Below, one piece after another: positions 1 to 11,541 of a DNA stretch of 44,642 bases; the first letter of the stretch is position 1, and each line of letters opens with the position of its first letter. A model generated the notes under the pieces. The model was not told the origin of the DNA, ran no database searches, and saw only the letters and a list, made by a program, of their open reading frames with translations. The stretch comes from Planctomycetaceae bacterium (GTDB lineage: Bacteria; Planctomycetota; Planctomycetia; Pirellulales; Thermoguttaceae): NCBI GenBank assembly GCA_031278315.1, contig JAITKS010000231.1:1-44642 (forward strand), read 5' to 3'. The position numbers and the translations under genes are program-made.

Positions 1-361
1 AATACACAATCTGAAACACAGTAAATAGGGACAGGAATTTCTTAAAATAAAACGTAATAAACGTAATATATCAGTGAAATATTTATTTTTAGAAATTCCC
101 TGAATCTGAAAATCTAAAAATTACGTAATTCTTTCGGGGGTAATGTAAAAAACAAATATTTGTTACAAAAATATCTAATAAAATTTTCTAATGAATATTT
201 ACACCAACCAAAAATTAAAGCGAGATAAGTTTAAAATTTTCAGAATGAACAAATTAGAATAATTGATTCATTTTATCCACAAGTTGACTCAAATTACATG
301 AAAAAAATTTAACGGATAATTCGTGAAAATTAGTGGACAAAAAGAATTTTTAGAAATTGCT

Positions 362-1657
362 TTATGCGATTTTTGTAACATTTTCTTTTTCTGGTATTGG
401 TAAAATTGTTTCTTGTCCGTAAACTACTGCTTCTGTTATTCGATACGTTACACCATTTGGTAAATCCGGTAACTCATACATTATGTCCAGCATTATTTCT
501 TCAACGATTGATCTTAAACCTCTTGCACCTGAATTTTTTTCTAGTGCTTTTTGAGCAATTGCCCGTAATGCTGCATCTGTAAATTCGACATCCGAGTCTT
601 CCATTTGAAATAAACGTTTGTACTGTTTTACAATTGCATTTTTTGGTTCACTCATAACACGAATCAACGCAGCTTCATCTAATTGTTCTAGTGTAGATAT
701 AACGGGTAAACGTCCTACCAATTCAGGAATTAGACCAAAATGATGAATATCTTCCGATGTTACATTACCCCAATAATTTGATTTTTCTTCTCTTTGTGTA
801 TCTACAGCCGGGTTTGTAAAACCAATAGTTCTTTTTCCCAATCTTTGTCCAACGATTTCTTCCAAACCGACAAAAGTTCCGCCGCAAATAAACAAAATAT
901 TAGTTGTGTCAACGGGAATATAATGCTGCTCTGGATGTTTTCGTCCGCCTTGCGGCGGGACATTTGTTATTGTTCCTTCCAGCATTTTCAGGAGAGATTG
1001 CTGGACACCTTCACCAGAGACGTCCCGCGTTATTGAAATGTTTTGCGAAGTTTTACCGATTTTGTCGATTTCATCAATATAAATTATTCCGCGTTGTGCT
1101 AGTTCAACATCGAAATCTACGGCGTGCAGTAATTTCAGAATTAAATTTTCAACGTCTTCACCAACATATCCGGCTTCTGTCAATGTTGTTGCATCGCCGA
1201 TTGCAAACGGGACATCTAAAATTTTTGCCAACGTTTGAGCTAATAAAGTCTTTCCCGAACCGGTTGGTCCTATTAACATTACATTTGATTTATCTAAAAC
1301 AACATCATGTCCTTCATCTTTGTTAATAAGTCTTTTGTAATGATTATGAACAGCAACGGAAAGCACTTTTTTCGCATGTTCCTGTCCTACAACATACTCG
1401 TTAAGACGATTTACGATTTCACGCGGAGACGGCACCATCGCCAGAGGTTTCGAATTAGAACCCGCATGCTTACGGCGTTCTTGTGTCAGAATAGTTTGAC
1501 AAAGATCAATACATTCGCCGCAAATGTAAACATCACCAGGTCCTTCAACTAGCGGTCCTACATCCCTGTAACTTTTATGGCAAAAAGAGCAAAACGCATT
1601 TTTTCTAGCCGCGCCGCCTTTACCCGATGAGGTGTTGTCATTACGCCCAGAGGACAT
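362..1657 (-). CDS. clpX: ATP-dependent Clp protease ATP-binding subunit ClpX
   Basis: N-terminal C4 zinc finger (CSFCHKS...[10 protein letters not shown]), Walker [16 protein letters not shown], Walker [12 protein letters not shown]-terminal [21 protein letters not shown]. Confidence 0.97.
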   Translation of the reverse strand: MSSGRNDNTSSGKGGAARKNAFCSFCHKSYRDVGPLVEGPGDVYICGECIDLCQTILTQERRKHAGSNSKPLAMVPSPREIVNRLNEYVVGQEHAKKVLSVAVHNHYKRLINKDEGHDVVLDKSNVMLIGPTGSGKTLLAQTLAKILDVPFAIGDATTLTEAGYVGEDVENLILKLLHAVDFDVELAQRGIIYIDEIDKIGKTSQNISITRDVSGEGVQQSLLKMLEGTITNVPPQGGRKHPEQHYIPVDTTNILFICGGTFVGLEEIVGQRLGKRTIGFTNPAVDTQREEKSNYWGNVTSEDIHHFGLIPELVGRLPVISTLEQLDEAALIRVMSEPKNAIVKQYKRLFQMEDSDVEFTDAALRAIAQKALEKNSGARGLRSIVEEIMLDIMYELPDLPNGVTYRITEAVVYGQETILPIPEKENVTKIA

Positions 1658-2180
1658 GTGGTAATTACCTTTCGTTTTCGTGGTTACAATATATTAGTCA
1701 AGTAAGAGATTTCGTCAACTTTCTTACTCCGTCCGATTTATTACGCCGCAAATTACTCGTTATATCTGACACAATAAAACGTAATAAATCAAATCAAATC
1801 AAATCGTCAATTATATTCAAACATCGACATTTACAATTATCTAAAGCGAAACATTTGTAATGCCGTCTTACAACAATTATTGTCATCTATATTTCAAAAA
1901 ACATAACCGAATTTAATATAATTCAAATTCAAATATGTCTGAATTTCATATTACAATTCGTGCATGTTAATAGTTCAATATCAAAACAAAACAATATTAC
2001 GTTGTAATTATATTTGTTGTTTGAAAAATTTTTTCAACTGCTTAAACTTTAATTCAGCGGTATTGTTTGTTTATCTATTTGAAAGCAGACTTTAACGAAT
2101 CACTCGATTCTATTTCAAAAAAATTTATGAGAGTTATCGTTATCATTCTCTACATTATCGTCATTTATTATTTTTTATTT

Positions 2181-2630
2181 TCATTCAATCTTGTGAACTT
2201 CGTTTTGTTCTTTCATTTGTTTTGTTTCCGTTTCAATATATTCTGCTTGACCGTTTTTATTGTTACAAACGTTACTATGTCCTATAACCTGCGTATCCTG
2301 TAAAGCAGAATTATCAATCGTATGAAGTAACAAAGAAAAAGCGTCTTTATTTTTTGACGATAATTGTGAAATTCGTTTTTCTTTGTTTTTAATTTCATCT
2401 TTGATAAGTTCAGAAAACTGCTCTTTAATTATTCGGAATTCTACATCAGATAATTTGCCTTTGTCGTTTAATTCCTGAAAATAATTAAGTGCTTTACTGA
2501 TGTCGGATTCATGTTGTAACGAATTGTCTCGAAATATACCCAGTATATAAATGAAACACACCGTTATAATCATTAAAATTATGGTATAAATCAGACACTG
2601 AATTATCGGATTAAATAATATATTAAACAT
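2181..2630 (-). CDS. hypothetical protein with one N-terminal TM helix; short SHOCT-like segment (GKLSDVEFRIIKEQFSELI)
   Basis: ORF with hydrophobic N-terminus and charged C-terminus. Confidence 0.5.
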   Translation of the reverse strand: MFNILFNPIIQCLIYTIILMIITVCFIYILGIFRDNSLQHESDISKALNYFQELNDKGKLSDVEFRIIKEQFSELIKDEIKNKEKRISQLSSKNKDAFSLLLHTIDNSALQDTQVIGHSNVCNNKNGQAEYIETETKQMKEQNEVHKIE

Positions 2631-3258
2631 GTTTAGTTAAATCGGCATATTAAATTAAAGTTGTAAAAAGAACGGCATTATTTAACGATTGTTATTTACG
2701 TTTTCAAATTCTCGATGTTCTTAATATTGCCGTATAAAATTTTATTTCGAGGTAATATATCAGTAGAATATTTGTTTTTCAACTGTTTAAGTTATGAATT
2801 TGAAAACCGACATAATTTTCTTAACAAACAACAAAAATTCAAGTTTGAGTAGTATGGGGAGAGTATTCTTGTTTATTCGAAATTTTCTTGAATGATGAGT
2901 TGCGGTTCTATAATGAAATCAATCGAACTGAATTATAACGATTATAACTATCGCCCCGAGTTAGCTGCATATTCGACATAATCGAAACATTCAGATTTTT
3001 TCCAATTAGATCAAAGATCAAACAACTTAAAAACGAATCAAACAGTTCGATATCAAAATCAAATAGTTGTCCGTTTTAATTTGACAATTCATCCTACCGC
3101 ATATAAGTGCCGTACTATGACAATCGCGATATAAATACGTAAAAGCCTGTTTTCCAATAGTTCAGACAACAGACAACTCGAACCGAAACTTAAAATGCAA
3201 GCGGTTTAAAATGGAAAAATGGTTTCCAATCTAATCTACTTACCAACATTATTTTCTT

Positions 3259-4749
3259 ATGAATAAAATTTTGTTTTTAATATTTTTTGAAATTTTGTTT
3301 TTATTGAATGTCAATTTTAATAGTGAAATTGTTTTTTCACAGAATAGCAACACAATAGTTTATGTCAAAGATCGGTCGTTTTCAATTCCGTTTCAGATTC
3401 GTAATGATAATATGATCGATAAAATCGAAGAAGTTGAATTGCTCGTTTCAAAAGATTACGGAGTACGTTGGTACTCTGTCGGACGTAAACCGATTGATGC
3501 CCGATTCTTTTTATTCGAAACAGATACAGACGGCGAATATTGGTTTTCATTTAGAACCATTACAGCCTCCGGTATGGTGAAACGTTCCTTAAACAATTCG
3601 CCTCAAATTCGTGTTCGTGTTGACACGTCAATATTGAATGCAACACAAAATGTTAACGGCTCAATTGATTCCGCACAAAAAATACGGCATTCAAAAAATC
3701 AAAACGTAACAAACACAATTTCTAACTCGCCTAAACAAATTATCGAAGGTGCTATTCAACCGCCGAAACCAATTACATTCTACAAAGAACAAGAAAAAAA
3801 AATCGCACAATCAAATAACAAAAATAAAATTAATGTTACAAATAATCAGTCAACTCCAAACGAAATTAAAACCGAACAACTCAATTTGTCATTCAACGAA
3901 AAAAATAATCTGAAAAATAACGATGAGCAAAAAGATCAAAATGATCAAAATGATCAAAATGATCAAAAAAGTCTGTTTACCGAATTACCTTTTCCGATTT
4001 TGCCGGATGAGAAATTGATAATGGTCGGAAGTAAAAATGATGATTTAAAATCTGATATAAATGAAAAAAATAATGAGCCGAATAAAATAAGTAAAACAGA
4101 ACGAAAAGCTCTAATTCTAAAAAGATTATTTGACGATTTCGCGGCATTATTCAAAGAATATAATGAAACTGAAAATGAAGTGAATACAATAAACACTATA
4201 AATCAAAGCAATAATCGTAACTCAAATAATGACGTCGTTGCAAACGGCAATTCTACAACTAATTCTATAACTAATTCTGTTAATTCTGTTACGGTTGCGA
4301 ATTTGTCTGAAGAGCCGTCTGCTGTTACGGTAGAAAATGCGGGCAAGATTGCAAGAAATTATGAGTCGGTCAATGTTAAACATGATTCAGATAATATACA
4401 AAATCAAAATCAAATACAAAATCAAAATCGGCAAGAGAGTATAAATCACAAATCAGGTAAAGTGCGGATTGCGGCAGTAACAATGAATGTCGCAACGGAG
4501 CAACATCAGATAATTGTCAAATGGGATTCATCCGATTTATCTGCAACAGGTAATCTGGCAGATATACTACGCGGAGAATCTTCAACCGGACCTTGGCAGC
4601 CAATAGCAATCGGTCTCCCGAACAATGGCGAATATTGGTGGTACTTTTCACCGGAAGACAAAAAGCCGTTCTATCTTATGATTAGAACACGAAACGCTAT
4701 CGATATTATTGGCGAAGACATTACTCAAGCACCAATTACAGTGAAATAA
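3259..4749 (+). CDS. secreted hypothetical protein; two folded-looking ends joined by a long Asn/Gln/Lys-rich disordered linker
   Basis: N-terminal hydrophobic signal; low-complexity centre with DQN tandem repeats; conserved-looking C-terminus. Confidence 0.75.
   Translation: MNKILFLIFFEILFLLNVNFNSEIVFSQNSNTIVYVKDRSFSIPFQIRNDNMIDKIEEVELLVSKDYGVRWYSVGRKPIDARFFLFETDTDGEYWFSFRTITASGMVKRSLNNSPQIRVRVDTSILNATQNVNGSIDSAQKIRHSKNQNVTNTISNSPKQIIEGAIQPPKPITFYKEQEKKIAQSNNKNKINVTNNQSTPNEIKTEQLNLSFNEKNNLKNNDEQKDQNDQNDQNDQKSLFTELPFPILPDEKLIMVGSKNDDLKSDINEKNNEPNKISKTERKALILKRLFDDFAALFKEYNETENEVNTINTINQSNNRNSNNDVVANGNSTTNSITNSVNSVTVANLSEEPSAVTVENAGKIARNYESVNVKHDSDNIQNQNQIQNQNRQESINHKSGKVRIAAVTMNVATEQHQIIVKWDSSDLSATGNLADILRGESSTGPWQPIAIGLPNNGEYWWYFSPEDKKPFYLMIRTRNAIDIIGEDITQAPITVK
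3934..3969 (+). repeat. 9-bp in-frame tandem repeat (GATCAAAAT x4) encoding DQN repeats
   Basis: read directly from sequence. Confidence 0.9.
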
Positions 4750-4898
4750 AGATAGTGATTAGTGATTAATGATTAGTAGTGATTAGTGATTTGTAAGCGG
4801 ATATTTTATTGGAATCTTTTTGTGAAATTTTTGTAATTTTTTAATATATCAGTGGAAGTTCTCAAAGGTTTCAAGTTTATTTTTCACCGATTTTATTT

Positions 4899-6395
4899 TT
4901 ACTTAATTTTAATAGTTATTTTTCCTTTGTTATCATGTAAGCTGTTGGCGGCATCGTTTATTTTGAATAGTAGTAATCCTGATTTTGTTGGTTGCCATGT
5001 TGTATTTGAACCAATTGTTTTATATTCGAGCGGCAAAAAATTATAATTACTTGCATTGAGAAAATTCGGCATTTGTAAATTTATATCGGGAATTATCATT
5101 GCCTGTAGTTTTCCGATTGGCATTTTTTGATTGTATTTAATCGTAATTCCATCTGGTTCAGACCGCCAAGTATCAGGTTTTTCAGCAAGTTGAAATTTTC
5201 CGCTTGCTGTTAATTTGTATTGTTTTCCTGCTTCTAATTTTAATCCGCTGTTTTGCCAGCCTCGATCGGCATGAATAATTGTGTCGGGAAACAAATTATC
5301 TGTACTATTTTTCGTTACATTATTTGATAATGGACTAAAATCAATTTCAGCACGGTTAAAATCATAATCGTAACAAATATTCTTCTTGAAGTCATTCCAA
5401 TCGGCTTCAAGTTGTAATAGAGCTGTCGAAATATCAACTTTATTTTCACGAGCGATAAGCATGATAAAACGTTTTGCAAAATCAATATTCGAATCTGTCA
5501 ATTTAAATACGAGTTTACGAAATGCTTTACAATAGCGCCGATGATGTTCGCAAAACATTACAAAGCTCCAGCACATTTCATACAATTCAATTTGCTCATG
5601 GGCGGTTTTTTTGTCTAAAGTCAATAAATGACTCAATTCGCTGATATTAATTTTTTGAGTTGTCTCTTTAGTTTTATTTTTGTCATTATTATTTTTGTCA
5701 TTATTTTCGATGATTTTCTTAACAGTCTCAATTCTGCCTAAATTCGGTACTGATTTTGAATCAGTTGGAAACCAACCTAATTTCAACTTGCCGTTTTCTA
5801 ATTTATGAGTTGCTAACATTTCTGCTATACCTTCGCAATACCAAATCGGCATACTTGTACCAAACGCATAAAACATAAACGCATGAACTCCCTCGTGCAT
5901 AAATAAATGACGTTGATAATAACCGCTTTTCTGACGTCTCACCCAAATTTGATTTTGAAACGAATAACCATAACGCAAATCTATTCCATTATTGATAATG
6001 CCGTGCTTACTGAATTTACTTAAATCATCAATCAAAAAAGCTCGAACATGAAATTTATCATATTTAGCGAGTTCGACTTCAAAATATGCGCATAATTCTG
6101 ATACCAACAAATCAAAAATTTGGGGTAAACGATCAACTTCGGTATTCGATTTAATATCGGTGTAAAACGTGATATGTTTTCCTTCGAGTTTACGAATACC
6201 GGATTCATTAAGAAACGCATTCGGCAATTTTTCGAGTTGTTTCCACTTACTTCGCATTTGCCGCCCGGCATTTTCAGCGTCGGAAATTTTTCCTATTTCG
6301 AAATCTATAAACGAGTCGGCGGCTGTCATGTAATTTATCGTTACAAAAAAAGAAATAAACGACAGTACAAAAATTTTTTTCGTATAAAAATTCAT
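4899..6395 (-). CDS. secreted gluzincin-type metallopeptidase-like protein
   Basis: signal-like N-terminus; HEGVHAF (HExxH) followed by WYCEGIAEMLATH with downstream Glu. Confidence 0.7.
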   Translation of the reverse strand: MNFYTKKIFVLSFISFFVTINYMTAADSFIDFEIGKISDAENAGRQMRSKWKQLEKLPNAFLNESGIRKLEGKHITFYTDIKSNTEVDRLPQIFDLLVSELCAYFEVELAKYDKFHVRAFLIDDLSKFSKHGIINNGIDLRYGYSFQNQIWVRRQKSGYYQRHLFMHEGVHAFMFYAFGTSMPIWYCEGIAEMLATHKLENGKLKLGWFPTDSKSVPNLGRIETVKKIIENNDKNNNDKNKTKETTQKINISELSHLLTLDKKTAHEQIELYEMCWSFVMFCEHHRRYCKAFRKLVFKLTDSNIDFAKRFIMLIARENKVDISTALLQLEADWNDFKKNICYDYDFNRAEIDFSPLSNNVTKNSTDNLFPDTIIHADRGWQNSGLKLEAGKQYKLTASGKFQLAEKPDTWRSEPDGITIKYNQKMPIGKLQAMIIPDINLQMPNFLNASNYNFLPLEYKTIGSNTTWQPTKSGLLLFKINDAANSLHDNKGKITIKIK

Positions 6396-6479
6396 ATCAC
6401 ATCAAGAATTGATTTGTTACATTTTAGGGTGAACAGGCAACGATAAGTGAAATTTCAAGTGAGCAATTTACAATTTTTT

Positions 6480-7181
6480 TTATAAGACGGCGGCTTTCCA
6501 AAGGAAGTCGTATAATTGTTTTAATAAAATAAAACGTCCGGTTAGAAAATCGACAAGGTTTGATGAAAAAAGTGTTTTATCTGGTTTTCGGCTTCCTAAT
6601 ACTGCAATTGATTTGCTTTGATACCATCTATCAATTGTATCAGGATAATTCGATGGAATGCGGCGTTTGTACGTATCGGACTCTAATTTTAGACTTTTGC
6701 TTTTTTGTATTGGTTCTATGATTTCACGAAAATGATCGGGGTTCTCATCGATCAATTCTCGAAATCTGCGCATTGTTGCTGCTGATGCTGAGTACATACC
6801 CATTCCGAACATATAGTTGTTTTCGTCAAATTGAAAAAAATATGTTGGTGTCATTGTCCAAGTTTCTACATTTCGTTTGAAAGCGAACCAAATTCTTGGG
6901 CGATAAGGTAATTTATTTGTTGAAAATCGCGTATCTCTATAAATTCGTGAAATAACGCGATTCAACGACGTTACAACTAAAGGATCGAGGTGTGAAATTG
7001 CCGGTAATATTGCCCGCACGAGATTTTTCATTGGTTCAGAAACAAAATTAATATATTGTTCTCGATTTGCATAAAACCAATTCCGGTTGTTGTTACAATT
7101 CAAATCGTGAAAAAATTTGATACTAGATTGAGAAAATCCTTTAAACGATAAATTGTCATCTGAATTTACTTTTTTTGTCAT
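6480..7181 (-). CDS. DUF2461 family protein (TIGR02453-like)
   Basis: FFHDLNCNNNRNWFYANREQY and RIYRDTRFSTNKLPYRPRIWFAF are typical of the family. Confidence 0.8.
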   Translation of the reverse strand: MTKKVNSDDNLSFKGFSQSSIKFFHDLNCNNNRNWFYANREQYINFVSEPMKNLVRAILPAISHLDPLVVTSLNRVISRIYRDTRFSTNKLPYRPRIWFAFKRNVETWTMTPTYFFQFDENNYMFGMGMYSASAATMRRFRELIDENPDHFREIIEPIQKSKSLKLESDTYKRRIPSNYPDTIDRWYQSKSIAVLGSRKPDKTLFSSNLVDFLTGRFILLKQLYDFLWKAAVL

Positions 7182-7806
7182 TTTTTTTTATAGTATTTTC
7201 CAAAAATTTTAATTTAAATTTCTTTTTGTTTTTATATTTTTAGATATTAGATAATTGTGTAAATTGTGTGTATTTTTGATTGGTATGCAGAAGTACATTT
7301 AATTCAAATAAATTAAAAAACGTTGAAAATAATTTTCAAGATTTTTGAGTGTACAATAAATATTACAATCTGCTAAATTACAATCTTACAATCTGTTAAA
7401 TTACAAATTGTTAAATGGTTATTAATAGTTTTACGTTCCATAAAAAAATTTTGTGAGTAATAAATAAAAGTATAAACAAGGCGAAAAATTTATCACTGTT
7501 AAACACATTGTCAATAGACCGCGAAAAAAAACTTAAAAACTTGTAAATTTGTAAAATAATTTTTTTCTGTACGATAATGTCTGCGGTATGTGTTGACAAG
7601 TTATAAGACAAATCGATAATTGACACCAAAATTTTATTGTCAGTACAATTAAACGTTAATTATTTTTGAACTATTTTTGAACTATTTTTTAAACTATTTT
7701 CAATTTGAATTTTTGGTTTGAATCGTCTGTTTGCCTATCAAAAAAATAGGTTTTGTTAAATTTACATTCGTCCTACCGAAATTCATAGTACAAATTTTTT
7801 TATATT

Positions 7807-9699
7807 ATGAAAAATCTAAATTTTATGTTGTCAATGCCGCTGTCTCTTTTCACGCTGCTTTTATGTATTTCATGGCAAACCGCTTTTGCTGATAATACAG
7901 AAAAATTTATAGATAAAATTGTTTTAAGCTTTTACGTGTCGCCTGAAGGTAACGATTCTAATGCGGGCACAAAAGAAAAACCTTTTCAAACAATTACTAA
8001 AGCACAAGAAGCCCTTCGTAACACTAAAACTGAAAAAGAAGGAGATAAAGAAGTTCATCTGCTGCCTGGAACTTATATCTTGACTAAACCGCTGCGATTC
8101 ACTCCAGAAGACGGAGGAACAATTGATAAAGCTTATCATCAAGTATTTTACGAAGGTCACGATGCAGTAATCAGCGGCGGTAAACGTATTTCAGGATTTG
8201 TTCCAACTGAAAATAATTGCGTCGTAACAGATTTACCTGAAGTTAAAACCGGTCTCTGGACTTTTCGTGATCTCTACGTTAATAATGTTCGCGCAGTCCG
8301 TGCTAGATTTCCTAACACGGGTTTTTTACGCATAAATAAAACCGGTCAAGATAAACGGACTCACTTCTTTTTTCAACCCAAAGAATTAAAACCTGTTCCT
8401 GATCTCGATCTCGTCGAACTCGTTTTCCTACACGATTGGTCAATTACACGAACTCCTGTCCTGTCTATCGATACAGAAAAAAATAAATTGACCGTTCCAT
8501 TACAAATAGGCGGCGATTCCAACTGGGGAAACATTGATCACTTTGAACCTAATGCCCGCTACTTTCTCGAAAATTCTAAATCCTACCTTGATACACCCGG
8601 CGAATGGTTTTTAGATCAGAAAGAAGGAAAACTTTATTACAAACTCAAAGAAGGTGAAACAGCTGACAATATCAACGTAATAGCTCCTGTTGCATCACAG
8701 TTGATTATAATCGAAGGAACAAAAACTCGGCATGTAACAAATTTACATTTCTATAACCTGAAATTTGAACATTCTGCTTTTAATGAGAAATCAGAGAAAA
8801 CATATTGGGGAAGTCAAGCCGCTAAATTCTGTGAACCTGTTCGTAGAAGCTCGCCAAATGATAAAGGAAAAATGTTTGACTATCATTTTGTAGATTCAGC
8901 ACCAGCTGCAATTCAATGGGATTTCGCATCAAATTGCACTATGGATCAATGCTCTTTCAGCCGTTTGGGTGAAAATGGACTTTGGATCGGAAAATCATGT
9001 TACGCTAACTTGATTCTAAACTGTTCATTTGAAGATATCGGTGCCAATGCGGTAATGATTGGAACTCATAACGGAAATAATACAGCAAAATGTAATGTGA
9101 TTTCTTTTAGTAGAATAACTAAACCAGCTCAAACACTTTACGGTGCAGTGGGAATTTGGATCGGTTTAACAGAAAATTCAACAGTCGATCGCTGCTCGAT
9201 TTACGATACACCTTATACAGGAATTTCTCTTGGTTGGTCATGGAATGACTCACGGACTGCCGCTAAAGAAAACATGGTTCTTGGTTGCCATTTACACCAT
9301 TGTATGTTGATACTTTCTGACGGCGGCGCAATTTACACTCTCGGACGACAACCCGGCTCTCGACTCGGATTCAATAACATTCACGATATCCCAAAAAACA
9401 ACGGACGCGCCGAAAGTAACGGAATGTTCCTCGATGAAGGCTCTACCGATTTTACTATCGATTACAATCTCATAGTTGATACTTTTCAACCGCCGATACG
9501 TTTCCATCGCGCAGGAAAAAATTTAGTAGAAAATAACTTTTTCGCACAAAATAACGAAAAACCAGACTTGATAACTTACAACAATACTCCCAAAGAAAAT
9601 ATCACTCTAAAACAAAACAAAAAAGAAAATAAAGACAAAATAATTGAAATGTTTCTCAACACCATTAAAAACAAAATTTTTGATTACCGCACAAGATAA
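7807..9699 (+). CDS. secreted right-handed parallel beta-helix protein (pectate-lyase-like fold)
   Basis: signal peptide; FYVSPEGNDSNAGTKEKPFQTITKAQEALR; repeated NCSFEDIGANAVMIG-type coils. Confidence 0.85.
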   Translation: MKNLNFMLSMPLSLFTLLLCISWQTAFADNTEKFIDKIVLSFYVSPEGNDSNAGTKEKPFQTITKAQEALRNTKTEKEGDKEVHLLPGTYILTKPLRFTPEDGGTIDKAYHQVFYEGHDAVISGGKRISGFVPTENNCVVTDLPEVKTGLWTFRDLYVNNVRAVRARFPNTGFLRINKTGQDKRTHFFFQPKELKPVPDLDLVELVFLHDWSITRTPVLSIDTEKNKLTVPLQIGGDSNWGNIDHFEPNARYFLENSKSYLDTPGEWFLDQKEGKLYYKLKEGETADNINVIAPVASQLIIIEGTKTRHVTNLHFYNLKFEHSAFNEKSEKTYWGSQAAKFCEPVRRSSPNDKGKMFDYHFVDSAPAAIQWDFASNCTMDQCSFSRLGENGLWIGKSCYANLILNCSFEDIGANAVMIGTHNGNNTAKCNVISFSRITKPAQTLYGAVGIWIGLTENSTVDRCSIYDTPYTGISLGWSWNDSRTAAKENMVLGCHLHHCMLILSDGGAIYTLGRQPGSRLGFNNIHDIPKNNGRAESNGMFLDEGSTDFTIDYNLIVDTFQPPIRFHRAGKNLVENNFFAQNNEKPDLITYNNTPKENITLKQNKKENKDKIIEMFLNTIKNKIFDYRTR

Positions 9700-9789
9700 C
9701 ATATTAGACTTTTGCTTCAACAATAAAATAATAAAATTTAGTTTTTTTGTTACAATAAATAATCTGAAATTTAAAGACACACGGCAAAA

Positions 9790-9805
9790 ACACAAAGCAT
9801 TGTGT
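9790..9805. repeat. short hairpin of the AGACACAANGCATTGTGTCT family
   Basis: acacaaagcattgtgt palindrome; related copies at 32099, 38864 and 42946. Confidence 0.6.
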
Positions 9806-9898
9806 CTCTACGTTACGGCATAAGCTAACTATCAAGAAGTCCCGCAGGGACGACGCGATTATTTTCAGATTTTACCCATTCTCATATCTCAATAAAGT

Positions 9899-10072
9899 GT
9901 CATCCCTGCGGGACTTGGATAAGTTATAGACGTGTGATCCATAAGCTAAAGCATACGGTTAATAAAGTTTTTTGGTGAATAGTCCCTAGCGGGACTTGGA
10001 TAAGTTATAGACGTGTGATCCGTAAGCTAAAGCATACGGTTAATAAAGTGTCGTCCCTGCGGGACTTCTTGA
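9899..10072. repeat. dispersed repeat with TCCCTGCGGGA and CCGTAAGC..GCATACGG hairpins, ~82-bp period
   Basis: near-identical units containing gggacttggataagttatagacgtgtgatcc; further copies near 25760-25840 and 28520-28555. Confidence 0.8.
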
Positions 10073-10268
10073 TTGGCAGCTCCTTTATTATCATACCCCG
10101 AAGGGGGTATTTCCAATGTAGCCGTGCGTGGTGTACTCACCACACACGGAATCAAATGGACAAATTATCCCGCCAAAATCAAATGGACAAATTATCACAA
10201 AATTTAAAAATACAAAATCATATTTCTCTGTGTTCTCTGTGTCCTCTGTGGTTAATAAAAACAAAATA
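10059..10268 (+). repeat. ~210-bp composite repeat, inverted partner of 20232-20442
   Basis: near-identical to reverse complement of 20232-20442, including ccccgaagggggtatttccaatg and ccgtgcgtggtgtactcaccacacacgg. Confidence 0.9.
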
Positions 10269-10417
10269 AGATTAGAGCGTATGCGATACGCCCATTTCGT
10301 GTTTAAAAATTACAAAAAAATTGAAAAACAATTATTCCACTGATATATTACTATTTTTCAAACGTAATGTATAAGCGGAATTTTTGTTTTTCAATTTTTT
10401 TAGAAAGTATAAATAAA

Positions 10418-11524
10418 ATGCAACAATTATTAATCTATTACTCGGCGGTTATATTGTTTGCCGGCGGATATTTCTTTTCTGTATCTTCCGCCGCTTGCGA
10501 TACTTTGGATTGGATAGAAGTAAGCACTTGCAAAACTCATTTTGTTAAAAAAAAGACAAATAAACCTGTAGTCTTTTGGGGTGCAAATTACGATCACGAT
10601 ACGAAAATGCGATTGATAGACGATTATTGGATAAATGAATGGAATACAGTTGTCAAAGATTTCGACGAAATGAAAAACTTGGGATTGAATATTGTTCGTA
10701 TCCATCTGCAACTCGGACGATTTATGGATTCTCCTTCGCAAGCCAATAGACAATCATTAAATCAATTATCCAAATTAATTCATGCTGCGGAGAAGCGAGG
10801 GATATATCTTTATGTTACGGGATTGGCATGTTACAAGAAATCAAACATTCCTGATTGGTATGATACTTTGAACGAAACAGAACGTTGGGCAGTTCAAGCG
10901 GCATTCTGGAAACATGTTGCAAGAGTTTGTAAATCGAGTCCTGCTGTTTTTTGCTACGATCTAATGAACGAGCCATTGGTACCAAACGAACAAACCGGCG
11001 GCTGGCTGACACCAAATGGACTTGAAAATCTGTTTTATGTGCAAAAAATTACACGAAATCCAAACGGACGAAAGCCGCATGTCATTGCAAAAGCTTGGAT
11101 CGATTGTTTAGTTAAAGCAATTCGTTCTGTAGATCAGCGTCATTTGATTACGGTTGGAGTTATTCCATGGGCGATTGTGCAGGCGAATGCTAAACCGTTA
11201 TTTTATGATCCGGTTGTTGCCGAGAACCTAGATTTCGTAAGTGTACATTTTTATCCAGAGAGTCAAAAAATTGACAAAGCACTTAAATCGCTCAAAGTTT
11301 ACGCAATAGGAAAACCTATAATCATTGCCGAGATATTTCCAATGAAATGCAGTATCAAGGAAATGGATCATTTCATCGACTGCTCCCGATCTATCGCACA
11401 AGGATTTATTAGTTTTTATTGGGGTAAAACCATTGAGGAATATACTCAAATTCAATCTCCAACAATAAGCGAGAGTTTAATGAAAGAATGGCTGAATTAT
11501 CTCAAATCAAAAAGAGAAAATTAG
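10418..11524 (+). CDS. secreted glycoside hydrolase family 5-like (cellulase/mannanase superfamily) protein
   Basis: DLMNEPLVPN (acid/base NEP motif), KPIIIAEIFP (candidate nucleophile), GLNIVRIHLQLGRF; likely start MQQLL.. inside the longer ORF 10367-11524. Confidence 0.8.
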   Translation: MQQLLIYYSAVILFAGGYFFSVSSAACDTLDWIEVSTCKTHFVKKKTNKPVVFWGANYDHDTKMRLIDDYWINEWNTVVKDFDEMKNLGLNIVRIHLQLGRFMDSPSQANRQSLNQLSKLIHAAEKRGIYLYVTGLACYKKSNIPDWYDTLNETERWAVQAAFWKHVARVCKSSPAVFCYDLMNEPLVPNEQTGGWLTPNGLENLFYVQKITRNPNGRKPHVIAKAWIDCLVKAIRSVDQRHLITVGVIPWAIVQANAKPLFYDPVVAENLDFVSVHFYPESQKIDKALKSLKVYAIGKPIIIAEIFPMKCSIKEMDHFIDCSRSIAQGFISFYWGKTIEEYTQIQSPTISESLMKEWLNYLKSKREN

Positions 11525-11541
11525 TGGACTGACCGCTATAT

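Noticed and set aside
273-281. Perfect DnaA box TTATCCACA downstream of clpX, possible origin
   Set aside because: Single box, no cluster or AT-rich unwinding context, far from the dnaA-like gene; expected by chance in 45 kb of AT-rich DNA.
904-1326. 140-aa ORF antisense to clpX
   Set aside because: Overlaps a clear ClpX CDS on the opposite strand; no recognisable domain.
7411-7629. 72-aa minus-strand ORF in the gap before the beta-helix gene
   Set aside because: Low-complexity hydrophobic/AT-driven composition, no Shine-Dalgarno or domain support.
10015-10269. ORF of 84 aa (similar to the minus-strand ORF 20144-20443)
   Set aside because: Both ORFs lie wholly on the ~210-bp inverted repeat and CACAGAG block; shared protein similarity reflects the DNA repeat, not a gene.
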